Notes: generated by a model from the letters alone, not told the origin. DNA of 64,000 bases from Lachnospiraceae bacterium (GCA_902381685.1 LR698958.1:683672-747671); one strand, 5' to 3'; shown: positions 10,298 to 19,197, counted from the stretch's first letter. Program-made: numbers and translations.

Positions 10298-11790
10298 AGA
10301 GAGCAAAAGAGGAAATTAAAAATGCGATTTCCGCATATTTATTAAAAGATGAGTATGGAGAATATGTAATTCCGTCGGTGCGGCAAAGACCGATATTTCT
10401 TATCGGCGCTCCGGGAATTGGAAAAACACAGATTATGGAGCAGATTGCAAAAGAGTGCGGACTTGGAATTGTATCCTACACAATTACACATCATACAAGG
10501 CAAAGTGCAATCGGACTGCCGTTTATTTCAAAACACGTTTATGGAGAGAAAGAGTATTCGGTTACGGAATATACGATGAGCGAGATTGTAGCGTCCGTCT
10601 ACGATAAGATAGAAAAAACAGGATTAAAAGAGGGGATTTTATTTGTAGATGAAATCAACTGTGTTTCAGAAACGTTGGCCCCTGCGATGCTGCAATTTTT
10701 GCAATATAAAAGTTTTGGAAATCATCAGATACCGGAAGGCTGGATTATTGTGACGGCGGGAAATCCTCCTGAATACAATAAATCCGTGAGAGAATTTGAT
10801 GTTGTTACAATGGACAGAGTGAAGAAAATAGAAGTACAGCCCGAGTTTTCCGTCTGGAAAGAATATGCGTATAAATCAAACATTCATGGTGCTGTTATTT
10901 CCTATCTGATAGCGAAGCCTTCTTATTTTTATCAGATGGAGATGACGGTGGACGGAATGCTCTTTTCTACACCGAGAGGCTGGGAAGATTTATCCAATAT
11001 GCTCTACGCATATGAAAAGCAGGAAAAAGAGGCAGATTGGGAAGTGGTTGTGCAGTATATTCAATATCCGAAGATTGCAAAAGATTTCGCAAATTATTTG
11101 GAACTCTATCACAAATATCGCACCGATTACCGCATGGACGAGGTTCTTGAAGGGACAATAGACGAAAGAGTGAAAAAGAAATTAAATCACGCTTCTTTTG
11201 ACGAGCGATTAAGCATTGTCAGCCTTTTATTGGCAAAATTGACAGAGCAGTTCCGTCAGACATACCGAAGAGAAGGGGAGACGGAAGTATTGTTCAAATG
11301 TCTGAAAAGATATAAGAGCAATCTGGAATTTGGGGAAGATGCGGTATCCTGCCTGGAGGAAGTGAAAGAGAAGATGATTGAAACGTTAGAATATAAGAAA
11401 AAAGCAGAATTGTTAAACAGGGAAGAAAAATATTCTTTCTCACGCACAATTCAGAAATTGGAATCTTATATTATGGTGTTGAAAACAGAAAACCTCTATG
11501 ACAAAGAAGAAGGATTTGAAAAGGTGCGTTCTCTCTTTGCAAAAGAAAAAGAAATTTATGAAAAACTGGAAGAAGCGTCAGGAAAAATGCTGGAATATGC
11601 TTTCGATTTCATGGAAATTATGTTTGGAACGAGTCAGGAAATGGTAGCGTTTGTGACAGAACTGAATGCGAACTATTACAGTGCGCAGTTCTTACAGGAA
11701 TATTCCTGTGAGAGATACTATCAATATAATAAAAACGTTCTTTTTGAGGAGAGAGAACAGAATCTTCTGAAAAGGATAGAAAGATTATAA
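10288..11790 (+). CDS. MoxR-family AAA+ ATPase
   Basis: The 500-residue protein carries Walker A GAPGIGKT (residues 40-47), Walker B ILFVDEIN near 117-124, and a sensor-1-like VTAGNPPEY. The C-terminal 250 residues are charged and helical. MoxR ATPases act as chaperones that insert cofactors or remodel protein complexes with VWA partners. The gene overlaps the upstream VWA gene by 10 bp and is the last gene of the LRR/VWA/MoxR operon. The substrate cannot be read from the sequence. Confidence 0.9.
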   Translation: MDIKRAKEEIKNAISAYLLKDEYGEYVIPSVRQRPIFLIGAPGIGKTQIMEQIAKECGLGIVSYTITHHTRQSAIGLPFISKHVYGEKEYSVTEYTMSEIVASVYDKIEKTGLKEGILFVDEINCVSETLAPAMLQFLQYKSFGNHQIPEGWIIVTAGNPPEYNKSVREFDVVTMDRVKKIEVQPEFSVWKEYAYKSNIHGAVISYLIAKPSYFYQMEMTVDGMLFSTPRGWEDLSNMLYAYEKQEKEADWEVVVQYIQYPKIAKDFANYLELYHKYRTDYRMDEVLEGTIDERVKKKLNHASFDERLSIVSLLLAKLTEQFRQTYRREGETEVLFKCLKRYKSNLEFGEDAVSCLEEVKEKMIETLEYKKKAELLNREEKYSFSRTIQKLESYIMVLKTENLYDKEEGFEKVRSLFAKEKEIYEKLEEASGKMLEYAFDFMEIMFGTSQEMVAFVTELNANYYSAQFLQEYSCERYYQYNKNVLFEEREQNLLKRIERL

Positions 11791-11791
11791 A

Positions 11792-11817
11792 GGCAGAGAG
11801 GAACAGTCCCCTCTGCC
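11792..11817. terminator. Hairpin between two convergent genes
   Basis: GGCAGAG (11792-11798) pairs with CTCTGCC (11811-11817), with two more G-C pairs inside past one mismatch. Only a weak TTTATAA run follows it on the minus strand. It sits in the 35-bp gap between converging genes and probably serves both. Confidence 0.55.
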
Positions 11818-11825
11818 AAGCAGAT

Positions 11826-12965
11826 TTATTCAGATTTTTTCAATATTGTGCGTGCGGATATACCGTTGATTTCCACATGATCATCTACCCCAATGACAAG
11901 ACACTGCCTTCCGTCAATGACCTTTGTTTCAACAAGGTCAGTGCGTTCCGGATTTACCTTGATGATAATATCAGGGGTTTTAATTTCAAAAGTTCTTGTA
12001 TTTGTAATGTTAGTGGCAAGAAGAGTGGATTTCTCGCCTGCTACGGTTTCGTACTGTGTGTCAAAATTTTCTAATTTTTCCTGATCGACACCGCTTTTGG
12101 CAAATAGATATTTTACTTCTTCTTTGTCAAGTTCGACGGGGACAGGAGAATCTTTCTGTTCTTCAATCAGTTCATTTAGGTTTTCGTGAATGTTTTTGAC
12201 AACTTCGTAGGAACATTCATCTCCCAGTGTTTCCGTTATCAGTGTATTGAAAGACTCTTTCTGTGTTCCTGCGGTGAGAGGGGAAGAACAGCCAAGCAAA
12301 CTGTCTACCAGTTCCATATGTAATTCTTCCGGTTTTTTGGAATAATATAGTGTACTGTGAATATCCGTACTTCTGTCGTTGAAAGCGGGGAATAAGAAAG
12401 CATGGTTTGGCATTTCTACGATCCAATCACGGATACGGTCATGGAAAGTGTTTAATTCAGCATCGTAAGACAGTCCCGGTTTTGAAAGTTTGACAGGGCA
12501 TATACTGCAGACGATATAATCGTATACTTCATCAGAAGCGTCAAACATTTCCTCATTATCAGAAGACTTTCCGGGAATGTCGTAGGCGCTGTGAATGAGG
12601 AGGATAAGATAATGCTCTGCATAATCGTAAGATTCGATAATTTTATCGTAAAAAGTATTTAAAAGCATATCGTCAGTCAGGCGGCTTTCGCGCAATTTTA
12701 AGAGAAACTCGTGTGTTCCGCCGTTTAATTCCGCTTCAAGAGAAAAATCCATATTAATTAGATTTTTCCCGAGAGTTCCCGACAGACCTTTGCGAAAAAT
12801 ATCGAAATATTTGAACATTTCCTCCTCGGGTAAAGAGAGAAAAGCCTGTTTGAATGTGGACTGCTTTTCTTTTTCACCGTTTACATAACAGCCACAAATG
12901 CGTGTGATTGCACAGTTTGCGGGGGTAAACTGCTTTTTGATTTCCGCAATTTCTTTTTTATTCAT
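11826..12965 (-). CDS. DUF4317 domain-containing protein
   Basis: The 379-residue protein begins MNKKEIAEIKKQFTPANCAI and contains the DUF4317 hallmarks ITRICGCYVNGEKEK and FKYFDIFRKGLSGTLGKNL. This family is common in Clostridia and has no known function. The start at 12965 is set by AGGAG eight bases upstream; an open frame upstream of it lacks a site and looks non-coding. No signal peptide or membrane helix is visible. It is transcribed alone, divergently from the zinc-ribbon/sppA operon. Confidence 0.88.
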   Translation of the reverse strand: MNKKEIAEIKKQFTPANCAITRICGCYVNGEKEKQSTFKQAFLSLPEEEMFKYFDIFRKGLSGTLGKNLINMDFSLEAELNGGTHEFLLKLRESRLTDDMLLNTFYDKIIESYDYAEHYLILLIHSAYDIPGKSSDNEEMFDASDEVYDYIVCSICPVKLSKPGLSYDAELNTFHDRIRDWIVEMPNHAFLFPAFNDRSTDIHSTLYYSKKPEELHMELVDSLLGCSSPLTAGTQKESFNTLITETLGDECSYEVVKNIHENLNELIEEQKDSPVPVELDKEEVKYLFAKSGVDQEKLENFDTQYETVAGEKSTLLATNITNTRTFEIKTPDIIIKVNPERTDLVETKVIDGRQCLVIGVDDHVEINGISARTILKKSE

Positions 12966-13064
12966 ATGTCTAACTCCTTTGTATGTACAAATAATTACTC
13001 CGATTATTATATCGTAAAATGAAATTAAAGTTAAGATTTTTTTCACAAATAGAAAGAAATGATG

Positions 13065-13073
13065 TGATATAAT
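13065..13073 (+). promoter_or_regulatory. Extended -10 promoter of the zinc-ribbon/sppA operon
   Basis: TGATATAAT is an extended -10 (TGnTATAAT). The nearest -35-like TTCACA at 13042 is 20 bases away, too far for a standard promoter, so the extended -10 probably carries recognition. Transcription would start near 13080. Confidence 0.55.
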
Positions 13074-13104
13074 GTAGACTAATCTAACTGAGGAGGAAAT
13101 GCTT

Positions 13105-13713
13105 ATGATATGTAAACGATGTGGAAAAGAGATGCAAATCAAACCAATTGAAGTAGGAAAAGATAAACAGGGCAATCCGATTTATCATACATATGCATTT
13201 TGTTATGAATGTAAAGTAAAAATGGATTTGGATAAACAAAGAGAAAAGGAGAAAAAGGAGCATAGTGAAAACTATGCCGGAAGTAAAAAGAATTCCGGCA
13301 GGAGTAAGAAGAAACGGAAAAAGGGAGGTTCGATCAAACTGCCTTTTAAGTTTTCAGGGAAAAAGAAGAAAAAAACGAAAGAGAAAAAAGGACACGGTTT
13401 TCTAAAAGCGATTCTATTTATCCTTATTCTTGCGGTGATTGGAACGGCAGCGTATTATAACCGGGAAACTTTGAAAAAATGGGCTAAAATCGGAATTGAG
13501 AAACTAAACGATAAAGATGAATCAACGAAAGAACCGGTAAAAGAGCCGGAAGAGGAACAGACAGAAGAGCAGACGGAAGAACAGACGGAAGAACAGGAAC
13601 AAAAACCTGTGGAGGAACAGAAAGAGGAAGAAAATCAGGGTGCGGGACAGGATAAAGTACCCGATAATTCCACACAGGAAGGGGAAAATACGTCAGATAA
13701 AGGAGAAGAATAG
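13105..13713 (+). CDS. Zinc-ribbon, single-pass membrane protein with acidic repeat tail
   Basis: The 202-residue protein starts with a zinc ribbon (CKRCGKEM near the start, then CYEC near residue 36). A Lys-rich basic stretch, one membrane segment (FLKAILFILILAVIGTAAYY) and a Glu/Gln-rich tail follow. The tail contains short tandem TEEQ/EEQ units encoded by near-identical 12-bp repeats around 13558-13602, which could change in number by slippage. The start is ATG 13105 because AGGAGG is 8 bases upstream; ATG 13099 is too close. It lies 4 bp before sppA in an apparent sppA operon. The function is unknown; a role near the membrane is likely. Confidence 0.72.
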   Translation: MICKRCGKEMQIKPIEVGKDKQGNPIYHTYAFCYECKVKMDLDKQREKEKKEHSENYAGSKKNSGRSKKKRKKGGSIKLPFKFSGKKKKKTKEKKGHGFLKAILFILILAVIGTAAYYNRETLKKWAKIGIEKLNDKDESTKEPVKEPEEEQTEEQTEEQTEEQEQKPVEEQKEEENQGAGQDKVPDNSTQEGENTSDKGEE

Positions 13714-13716
13714 AAG

Positions 13717-14700
13717 ATGAACAAAAAGCAGATTATCGGAGCGGTGGTTGCCGCAGTTTTATTTATTGCCGTAGGCGTGACGAGTGTATTTACCAATACG
13801 ATTGCGGATTCTTTTTTAAAGAGAACTTCCAGTGAGGTTTTATCCGGAGGAACAGAATTACAACTTCCAAACAGAGAATATGTCGGTGTGGTAAATGTTG
13901 TGGGAACAATACAGGAACAGACAACATCAGATGGGATTTTTGATACGAGTGAAGGATACCAGCATTTGGATACTTTGGAATATATTGACAGAATGAAAGA
14001 GGATTCTTCCAATAAAGGAATTCTTCTTCGCGTAGATTCTCCGGGAGGAACGGTTTACGAATCCGAGGAATTATATTTGAAATTGAAAGAATACCAGAAA
14101 GAGACAAATCGTCCGGTATGGACATACATGGAACATTACGCCGCTTCGGGCGGATATTATATTTCAGCGCCGTCTGACAAGATTTACGCTAATCCAAACA
14201 CGACAACAGGTTCTATCGGAGTAATTATTTCAGGATTTGATATGACGGGATTATATGAGAAATTGGGGATTCGCTCATACAGCATAACAAGCGGCAAGAA
14301 TAAAGATATGAGTCAGATGAACGAAGAGCAGACGGCTATTTATCAAAGTATCGTAGATGAATCCTATGGCCGCTTTGTTGAAATTGTGGCAGACGGAAGA
14401 AAAATGAGTGAGGAGGAAGTGAGAAAACTTGCGGACGGAAGAATCTATTCGGCAAAGCAGGCAAAAGCAAACGGTTTAGTTGATGAAATCGGACTGTATG
14501 ACGATATGAAAAAAGACATGAGTAAAGAAATTGGGGAGAATGTGATTTTCTATGAGCCAAGTACGGAACCGTCCATGCTCGCATCATTTTTTGGGAAATT
14601 AGAAAGTTTAAAGACAAAATCGGAAGCGGAAGTATTAAAAGAGACAGAAGCGGAATTGGGAAGTGGGGTGCCGATGTATTATGCAGAACAATTACGATAA
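13717..14700 (+). CDS. sppA: Signal peptide peptidase SppA (S49 family)
   Basis: The 327-residue single-domain SppA has one N-terminal membrane anchor (residues 5-28) and an extracellular serine-lysine protease domain that degrades released signal peptides. Visible hallmarks are LLRVDSPGGTV (103-113), the nucleophile in YAASGGYYIS (Ser144), TTTGSIGVI (152-160) and the general-base Lys in SGKNKDMS (Lys196 by similarity). The length matches the short Gram-positive type. The start follows the upstream stop by 4 bp, and its 3' end overlaps the RDD gene by 20 bp. Confidence 0.95.
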   Translation: MNKKQIIGAVVAAVLFIAVGVTSVFTNTIADSFLKRTSSEVLSGGTELQLPNREYVGVVNVVGTIQEQTTSDGIFDTSEGYQHLDTLEYIDRMKEDSSNKGILLRVDSPGGTVYESEELYLKLKEYQKETNRPVWTYMEHYAASGGYYISAPSDKIYANPNTTTGSIGVIISGFDMTGLYEKLGIRSYSITSGKNKDMSQMNEEQTAIYQSIVDESYGRFVEIVADGRKMSEEEVRKLADGRIYSAKQAKANGLVDEIGLYDDMKKDMSKEIGENVIFYEPSTEPSMLASFFGKLESLKTKSEAEVLKETEAELGSGVPMYYAEQLR

Positions 14701-15145
14701 CCCGGTAATGTATGGGGGATTTTTCGCAAGACTGTCGGCATATATTATTGACAGTATTATTGTATGGGTTGGTTTACTCTTCATCAGAATTCCGTTACAC
14801 TTTCTTTTTTCGCAGATAGACGGAAACATATTGTTTCACTATACATTAAAAGATATTGTTTTATATGTATGCGGAGTTTCCTATTTTGTCCTGATGACGT
14901 ATTGTACGGGAACGACACTTGGAAAACGCGTCATGAACTTACAGGTAGTCAATGCAAACGGTGGGAAATTATCTCTGTTTAACATAATCTACAGGGAAAC
15001 CATCGGAAGATTTTTAAGCGGATTCTGTATGGGAATCGGATATGTTTTAGTGGGAGTAGACAGGGAAAAAAGAGGAATACAGGATATGCTCGGGGACACA
15101 AGAGTAATTTACCGAAACAGTTACATGAAAAACCCGATACGGTAA
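14681..15145 (+). CDS. RDD family membrane protein
   Basis: The 154-residue protein has the RDD pattern, ARLSAYIIDSIIV near the N-terminus, followed by three to four membrane segments and an RREDxxG-like NIIYRETIGRF segment. The family's function is poorly known; some members act in ion exchange or stress tolerance. The gene overlaps the sppA 3' end, implying translational coupling. ATG 14681 is chosen; the in-frame GTG at 14663 would add a Cys-containing stretch not typical of the family, and ATG 14708 is also possible. Confidence 0.8.
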   Translation: MQNNYDNPVMYGGFFARLSAYIIDSIIVWVGLLFIRIPLHFLFSQIDGNILFHYTLKDIVLYVCGVSYFVLMTYCTGTTLGKRVMNLQVVNANGGKLSLFNIIYRETIGRFLSGFCMGIGYVLVGVDREKRGIQDMLGDTRVIYRNSYMKNPIR

Positions 15146-15158
15146 TGTATCGGGTTTT
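15129..15158 (+). terminator. Rho-independent terminator after the RDD gene
   Basis: AAAACCCGATAC (15129-15140) pairs perfectly with GTATCGGGTTTT (15147-15158). The RDD stop codon lies in the loop, so the stem begins inside the coding region. Confidence 0.9.
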
Positions 15159-15244
15159 CTAATCTCATTTCCAGTGATGCTTTTTAAATATGAAATCAAA
15201 TATATATTAAATCTTATAAATAAAAGGCACATTTAAAATGTTGA

Positions 15245-15445
15245 TTAAAGTTTTACTACGTTGACAGCCTGAGGACCTTTAGCACCCTCTGTAATTTCAA
15301 ATTCAACTGCCTGACCTTCTTCTAAGGATTTGAAGCCTTCCATGTTTAAACCGGTGTAATGTACAAATACATCGTTTCCGGCTTCGTCAGAGATGAATCC
15401 ATAACCCTTTTGGTTGTTGAACCATTTTACTGTACCTTTGTTCAT
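15245..15445 (-). CDS. cspA: Cold-shock domain protein
   Basis: The 66-residue single-domain CSD protein binds single-stranded RNA/DNA and melts mRNA structure. RNP1 (KGYGFI, residues 13-18) and RNP2 (VFVHY, 27-31) are both present, along with the ANVVKL-type end. GGAGGT lies 7-8 bases before the ATG. It is monocistronic, with a good promoter and a palindrome at its predicted transcription start. The symbol indicates the family; several csp paralogues usually exist. Confidence 0.96.
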   Translation of the reverse strand: MNKGTVKWFNNQKGYGFISDEAGNDVFVHYTGLNMEGFKSLEEGQAVEFEITEGAKGPQAVNVVKL

Positions 15446-15481
15446 GATGTTACCTCCATAAAAATAAAAAATAATGATACT

Positions 15482-15498
15482 GTATCAGAAACTGATAC
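15482..15498. promoter_or_regulatory. Palindrome at the csp transcription start
   Basis: GTATCAGAAACTGATAC is a perfect 7-bp inverted repeat with an AAA centre, and another GATAC lies just before it. On the csp strand it falls exactly at the expected +1, so it is either an operator or a 5'-terminal stem-loop in the csp leader. Confidence 0.5.
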
Positions 15499-15504
15499 TT
15501 CGTT

Positions 15505-15533
15505 AGATTAGCATAATTATATATAAAAGTCAA
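15505..15533 (-). promoter_or_regulatory. csp promoter
   Basis: On the minus strand, TTGACT (15533-15528) and TAATCT (15510-15505) are 17 bases apart. The predicted start is near 15498, giving a leader of about 50 nt. Confidence 0.65.
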
Positions 15534-15636
15534 GAAAAAACAAGAATGTTTCATAGAAAATATACAAAAAGAATAAGTGGTTATTTGATATATTTTATAT
15601 ATTCAGTTGATAAAAAAAGAGAGGAGAAAGAAAAAA

Positions 15637-16569
15637 ATGGCGAAAATTTATAAAAACATATTGGAATTAGTCGGAAATACACCTTTATTGGAGGTGACTT
15701 CCATAGAGGAAGCGGAAAATTTAAAAGCAAAAGTGTATGTTAAATTGGAGTTATTCAATCCGGCAGGAAGCGTAAAAGACCGTGTGGCAAAGAAAATGAT
15801 AGAAGATGCTGAGGAGATGGGGAAATTAAAAAAAGGTGCTACCATTATCGAGGCTACGAGTGGAAATACAGGAATCGGTTTGGCGATGGCAGCTGCATCA
15901 AAAGGATATAAAGCAATCTTTACTATGCCGGAAACGATGAGTGTGGAGAGAAGAAAACTTTTGCAGGGGTATGGAGCCGAAATTGTTCTCACAGACGGAA
16001 AATTGGGAATGAAAGGGGCGCTTCAGAGAGCAAAAGAATTGGAGGAGGAAATTGAGGGAGCAATCATATTGGGACAGTTTACAAATCCTTCTAATCCGAA
16101 AGCACATTATGGAACAACCGGAGAAGAAATTTGGGAAGATACAGACGGTAAAGTAGATATGTTTATTGCAGGTGTCGGCACGGGTGGAACAATTACCGGA
16201 ACAGGTCGCTGCCTAAAAGAAAAAAATAAGAATATAGAGGTGGTGGCTGTTGAACCTGCCCAATCCCCTGTGCTTTCAGGAGGAAATCCGGGACCTCACG
16301 GAATACAGGGAATCGGCGCAGGATTTATTCCGGATATTTTGGATACGAACATTTATGACAGGATTCTTACGGTAGAAAATGAGCAGGCATTTAAAGGTGC
16401 AAGGCTTCTGGCAGAAAAAGAAGGTGTTTTAGTGGGGATTTCTTCAGGAGCAGCAGTATATGCGGCAATAGAGGAAGCGAAAAAAGAAGAAAATGCGGGA
16501 AAAGTAATCGTGACATTACTTGCGGATACAGGGGAAAGATATTTGTCTACTGAATTGTTTAAATATTAA
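15637..16569 (+). CDS. cysK: Cysteine synthase (O-acetylserine sulfhydrylase)
   Basis: The 310-residue PLP enzyme makes L-cysteine from O-acetylserine and sulfide. The PLP-binding lysine is Lys47 in NPAGSVKDR, the asparagine loop is TSGNTG, and the phosphate-binding glycine loop is GVGTGGTITGTG. QGIGAGFIP and ISSGAA are also present. The start is ATG 15637 with GAGGAG ten bases upstream; a longer reading frame from 15607 would run through the ribosome site. No cysE is adjacent. Confidence 0.95.
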   Translation: MAKIYKNILELVGNTPLLEVTSIEEAENLKAKVYVKLELFNPAGSVKDRVAKKMIEDAEEMGKLKKGATIIEATSGNTGIGLAMAAASKGYKAIFTMPETMSVERRKLLQGYGAEIVLTDGKLGMKGALQRAKELEEEIEGAIILGQFTNPSNPKAHYGTTGEEIWEDTDGKVDMFIAGVGTGGTITGTGRCLKEKNKNIEVVAVEPAQSPVLSGGNPGPHGIQGIGAGFIPDILDTNIYDRILTVENEQAFKGARLLAEKEGVLVGISSGAAVYAAIEEAKKEENAGKVIVTLLADTGERYLSTELFKY

Positions 16570-16609
16570 TACTTATGAATAGTTATAAGTATATATAATG
16601 TATAAAAGA

Positions 16610-16638
16610 TTTACATTACATAAACTCTCTGATAAACT
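16610..16638 (+). promoter_or_regulatory. Probable promoter of the purine permease gene
   Basis: TTTACA (16610-16615) and TAAACT (16633-16638) are separated by 17 bases. The ATAAGTAT motif occurs on both sides (16585-16592 and again near 16640) and in inverted form at 16569-16576, which may be an operator. No purine-riboswitch fold fits in the short leader. Confidence 0.45.
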
Positions 16639-16671
16639 AGATAAGTATTACTTAAGGAGGAATGAGAGAGT

Positions 16672-18054
16672 ATGTTAGAGAAAATATTTAAACTCAAAGA
16701 AAACAAGACAACTGTGAAAACAGAGATACTTGCCGGTATTACGACATTTATGACAATGGCATATATTTTAGCGGTAAACCCAAGTATTCTTTCGGCAGCG
16801 GGAATGGATCAGGGTGCCGTATTCACAGCAACTGCTCTGGCAGGATTTTTAGGAACAATGTTAATGGCACTTTTTGCAAACTATCCGTTTGCGTTGGCAC
16901 CGGGAATGGGATTAAACGCATATTTTGCGTACACAGTCGTTATCGGTATGGGATACACATGGCAGGTTGCTTTAGCGGCAGTATTTGTAGAGGGTATTAT
17001 CTTTATTCTTTTATCTGTCACAAATGTTCGTGAAGCAATTTTTAATGCGATTCCGATGAATCTAAAATCAGCGGTAAGCGTGGGAATCGGTTTATTCATT
17101 GCGTTTATCGGATTACAGAATGCAAAAATTGTTATCGGTGGTTCTACTTTAGTTCAGTTATTCTCTGTCAAAGGTTATAATGAATTAAACAAGGTATCAG
17201 CATCAATGAATGATGTAGGAATTACAGTTCTTTTGGCAGTTATCGGTATTATTATTACAGCAATTCTTGTAGTAAAAAATGTAAAGGGAAATATTCTCTG
17301 GGGAATTTTAATTACATGGATTTTAGGAATCATCTGTCAGTTGACAGGAATTTATGTTCCGAATGCAGAATTAGGTATGTATAGTTTGTTACCGGATTTC
17401 AGCAACGGAATCAGTGTGCCGAGTTTATCACCGATTTTTGCGAAATTAAGTTTTTCGGGAATTAACATCGGACAGTTTATGGTAGTTGTTTTTGCGTTCT
17501 TATTTGTAGATATTTTTGATACATTGGGAACATTGATTGGAGTTTCTACAAAAGCAAATATGCTTGATAAAGACGGAAAACTTCCTAGAATTAAAGGAGC
17601 CTTAATGGCAGATGCAGTGGCTACAACAGCCGGAGCAGTGCTTGGTACATCAACAGTAACTACTTTCGTGGAAAGTGCATCTGGTGTTTCAGAAGGAGGA
17701 CGTACAGGTCTTACAGCAGTGACAACAGCCGTATTATTTGGTGCTTCTCTGTTGTTATCACCTATTTTCCTTGCCATTCCATCATTTGCGACAGCACCTG
17801 CATTGGTAGTGGTAGGATTTTATATGTTGACAAATGTGGCAAACATTGATTTTTCTGACTTCACAGAAGGACTTCCTTGTTTCATCTGTATTGCGGCAAT
17901 GCCATTCTTCTACAGTATTTCTGAAGGTATTGCAATGGGAGTTATTACATACGTTATAATCAATCTTGTTGCAGGAAAAGCAAAAGAAAAGAAGATAAGC
18001 GTGTTGATGATTGTACTCGCAGTCTTGTTTATAGGGAAATATTTCTTATTATAA
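16672..18054 (+). CDS. NCS2 family purine permease (AzgA/PbuG-like)
   Basis: The 460-residue polytopic transporter takes up guanine, hypoxanthine or adenine by proton symport. The AzgA-like signature is clear: ILAGITTFMTMAYILAVNPSIL near residue 20, NYPFALAPGMGLNAYFAY near 76-93, and FVDIFDTLGTLIGVSTKANMLD in the middle, followed by TSTVTTFVESASGVSEGGRTGLTAV. About 12-14 membrane segments are expected. AAGGAGG precedes the ATG. It is flanked by its own promoter and terminator. Confidence 0.93.
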   Translation: MLEKIFKLKENKTTVKTEILAGITTFMTMAYILAVNPSILSAAGMDQGAVFTATALAGFLGTMLMALFANYPFALAPGMGLNAYFAYTVVIGMGYTWQVALAAVFVEGIIFILLSVTNVREAIFNAIPMNLKSAVSVGIGLFIAFIGLQNAKIVIGGSTLVQLFSVKGYNELNKVSASMNDVGITVLLAVIGIIITAILVVKNVKGNILWGILITWILGIICQLTGIYVPNAELGMYSLLPDFSNGISVPSLSPIFAKLSFSGINIGQFMVVVFAFLFVDIFDTLGTLIGVSTKANMLDKDGKLPRIKGALMADAVATTAGAVLGTSTVTTFVESASGVSEGGRTGLTAVTTAVLFGASLLLSPIFLAIPSFATAPALVVVGFYMLTNVANIDFSDFTEGLPCFICIAAMPFFYSISEGIAMGVITYVIINLVAGKAKEKKISVLMIVLAVLFIGKYFLL

Positions 18055-18067
18055 TATGAAAAATTTG

Positions 18068-18099
18068 AGGACATTGCAGTTGAACTGTGATGTCCTTTT
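18068..18099 (+). terminator. Rho-independent terminator after the permease
   Basis: AGGACATTGCAG (18068-18079) pairs with CTGTGATGTCCT (18085-18096) with two G-U pairs and a 5-nt loop, and TTTTC follows. Confidence 0.88.
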
Positions 18100-18119
18100 C
18101 GTATTTCAAAAAAATTAAA

Positions 18120-18148
18120 TTGCTTTGTCTAAAGTATTGTGCTAAAAT
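18120..18148 (+). promoter_or_regulatory. Promoter of the esterase/acyltransferase operon
   Basis: TTGCTT (18120-18125) and TAAAAT (18143-18148) are 17 bases apart. The leader to the esterase start is about 115 nt with no other gene in it. Confidence 0.55.
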
Positions 18149-18272
18149 AAAGATAATTTAAGAGGACTATTTTACATTGGCAAAACAACAGAGCCAATAA
18201 GAAAATGTTGGAAAATGCGGTGGCAGGTAACAAATGTTATCTGCTGCTTTCGTATAGGATAAAGGAGATAAC

Positions 18273-19196
18273 TTGGAGAAAAGAAAAATGAGAAGAGTAG
18301 TAAGAAAAGTATTGCGGGGGCTTTCAAAAGGAGGAATAAAAGTAAAGCCGGCAAGATATATGGCAGATTTAAAAGGCATTGATTTACTGAAGATTTTTCA
18401 TCGAACGACAGACTATTATGTTGAAAACAATGGATACAAAATACCGATACGTTTGTACCTTCCAAAGGAAATGCAGGGAGAAAGAAAGGCTTTGCTTTTC
18501 TTTCACGGCGGCGGCTGGGTCACAGAGAGCGTGGATAGTTATGAGAGAATTTGTGCAAAACTGACAGAAGCAACAAATCAGATTATTGTTTCCGTAGAGT
18601 ATCGGCTTGCTCCGGAATATCCTTTTCCGGCAGGATTTGAAGATTGCTACAGGGTGGCAGAAGCAATGTTTAATGAAAAACTGATTAAAGATATGCCGCC
18701 GGAGAACATAACGCTAATCGGAGACAGTGCAGGAGGAAATTTAGTTGCAGGAGTATGCCAGAAAGCAAGAGATACAGGAGATTTTTCCCCTCGGAGACAA
18801 ATTTTGATTTATCCTGCAGTAAATAGCGACTATTCGGAAAAATCTCCATATATGTCAGTGCAGGAAAATGGAACCGATTTTTTCTTAACGGTACAGAAAA
18901 TGCAGGATTACATTGAATTGTATAAAAGTGAAGAAAAAGATAAGGACAATCCATATTTTGCTCCAATTAAAGCGAAAACGTTTGCAAATCTTCCGAGAAC
19001 TTTAATTCTTACCGCTGAACTTGATCCACTTCGAGATGAGGGAGAGGATTATGGAAGGCGCCTGCAGGAAGAAAATGTGGACGTACAAATTTATCGCATA
19101 CAAAATGCAATTCATGGATTTTTTGCTTTGGGATTTAAACATTACCATGTGCAGGAAAGTTTAGAATATATTTGTAAATTTTTGGAGGAGTGTTAG
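18273..19196 (+). CDS. Alpha/beta hydrolase, hormone-sensitive-lipase-like esterase
   Basis: The 307-residue enzyme has the HSL-family oxyanion motif HGGGW (78-82) and nucleophile motif GDSAGGN (Ser152). A late Asp in LDPLRDEG and His in AIHGFF complete the triad. It probably hydrolyses short-chain acyl or acetyl esters in the cytoplasm. The start is TTG 18273, with AAAGGAG five bases before it; ATG 18288 has a weaker GGAG and is the alternative. The stop is one base before the next ATG, so it is cotranscribed with the condensation-like acyltransferase. The pair may make and remove acyl groups on one product, which is inferred. Confidence 0.88.
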   Translation: MEKRKMRRVVRKVLRGLSKGGIKVKPARYMADLKGIDLLKIFHRTTDYYVENNGYKIPIRLYLPKEMQGERKALLFFHGGGWVTESVDSYERICAKLTEATNQIIVSVEYRLAPEYPFPAGFEDCYRVAEAMFNEKLIKDMPPENITLIGDSAGGNLVAGVCQKARDTGDFSPRRQILIYPAVNSDYSEKSPYMSVQENGTDFFLTVQKMQDYIELYKSEEKDKDNPYFAPIKAKTFANLPRTLILTAELDPLRDEGEDYGRRLQEENVDVQIYRIQNAIHGFFALGFKHYHVQESLEYICKFLEEC

Positions 19197-19197
19197 T

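Noticed and set aside
13558..13602. CRISPR-like short repeats
   Set aside because: These are in-frame 12-bp repeats coding TEEQ units with no spacers; no CRISPR array or cas gene was seen anywhere.
16569..16671. Purine riboswitch before the permease
   Set aside because: The leader after the promoter is only about 27 nt, and no three-way-junction core is visible.
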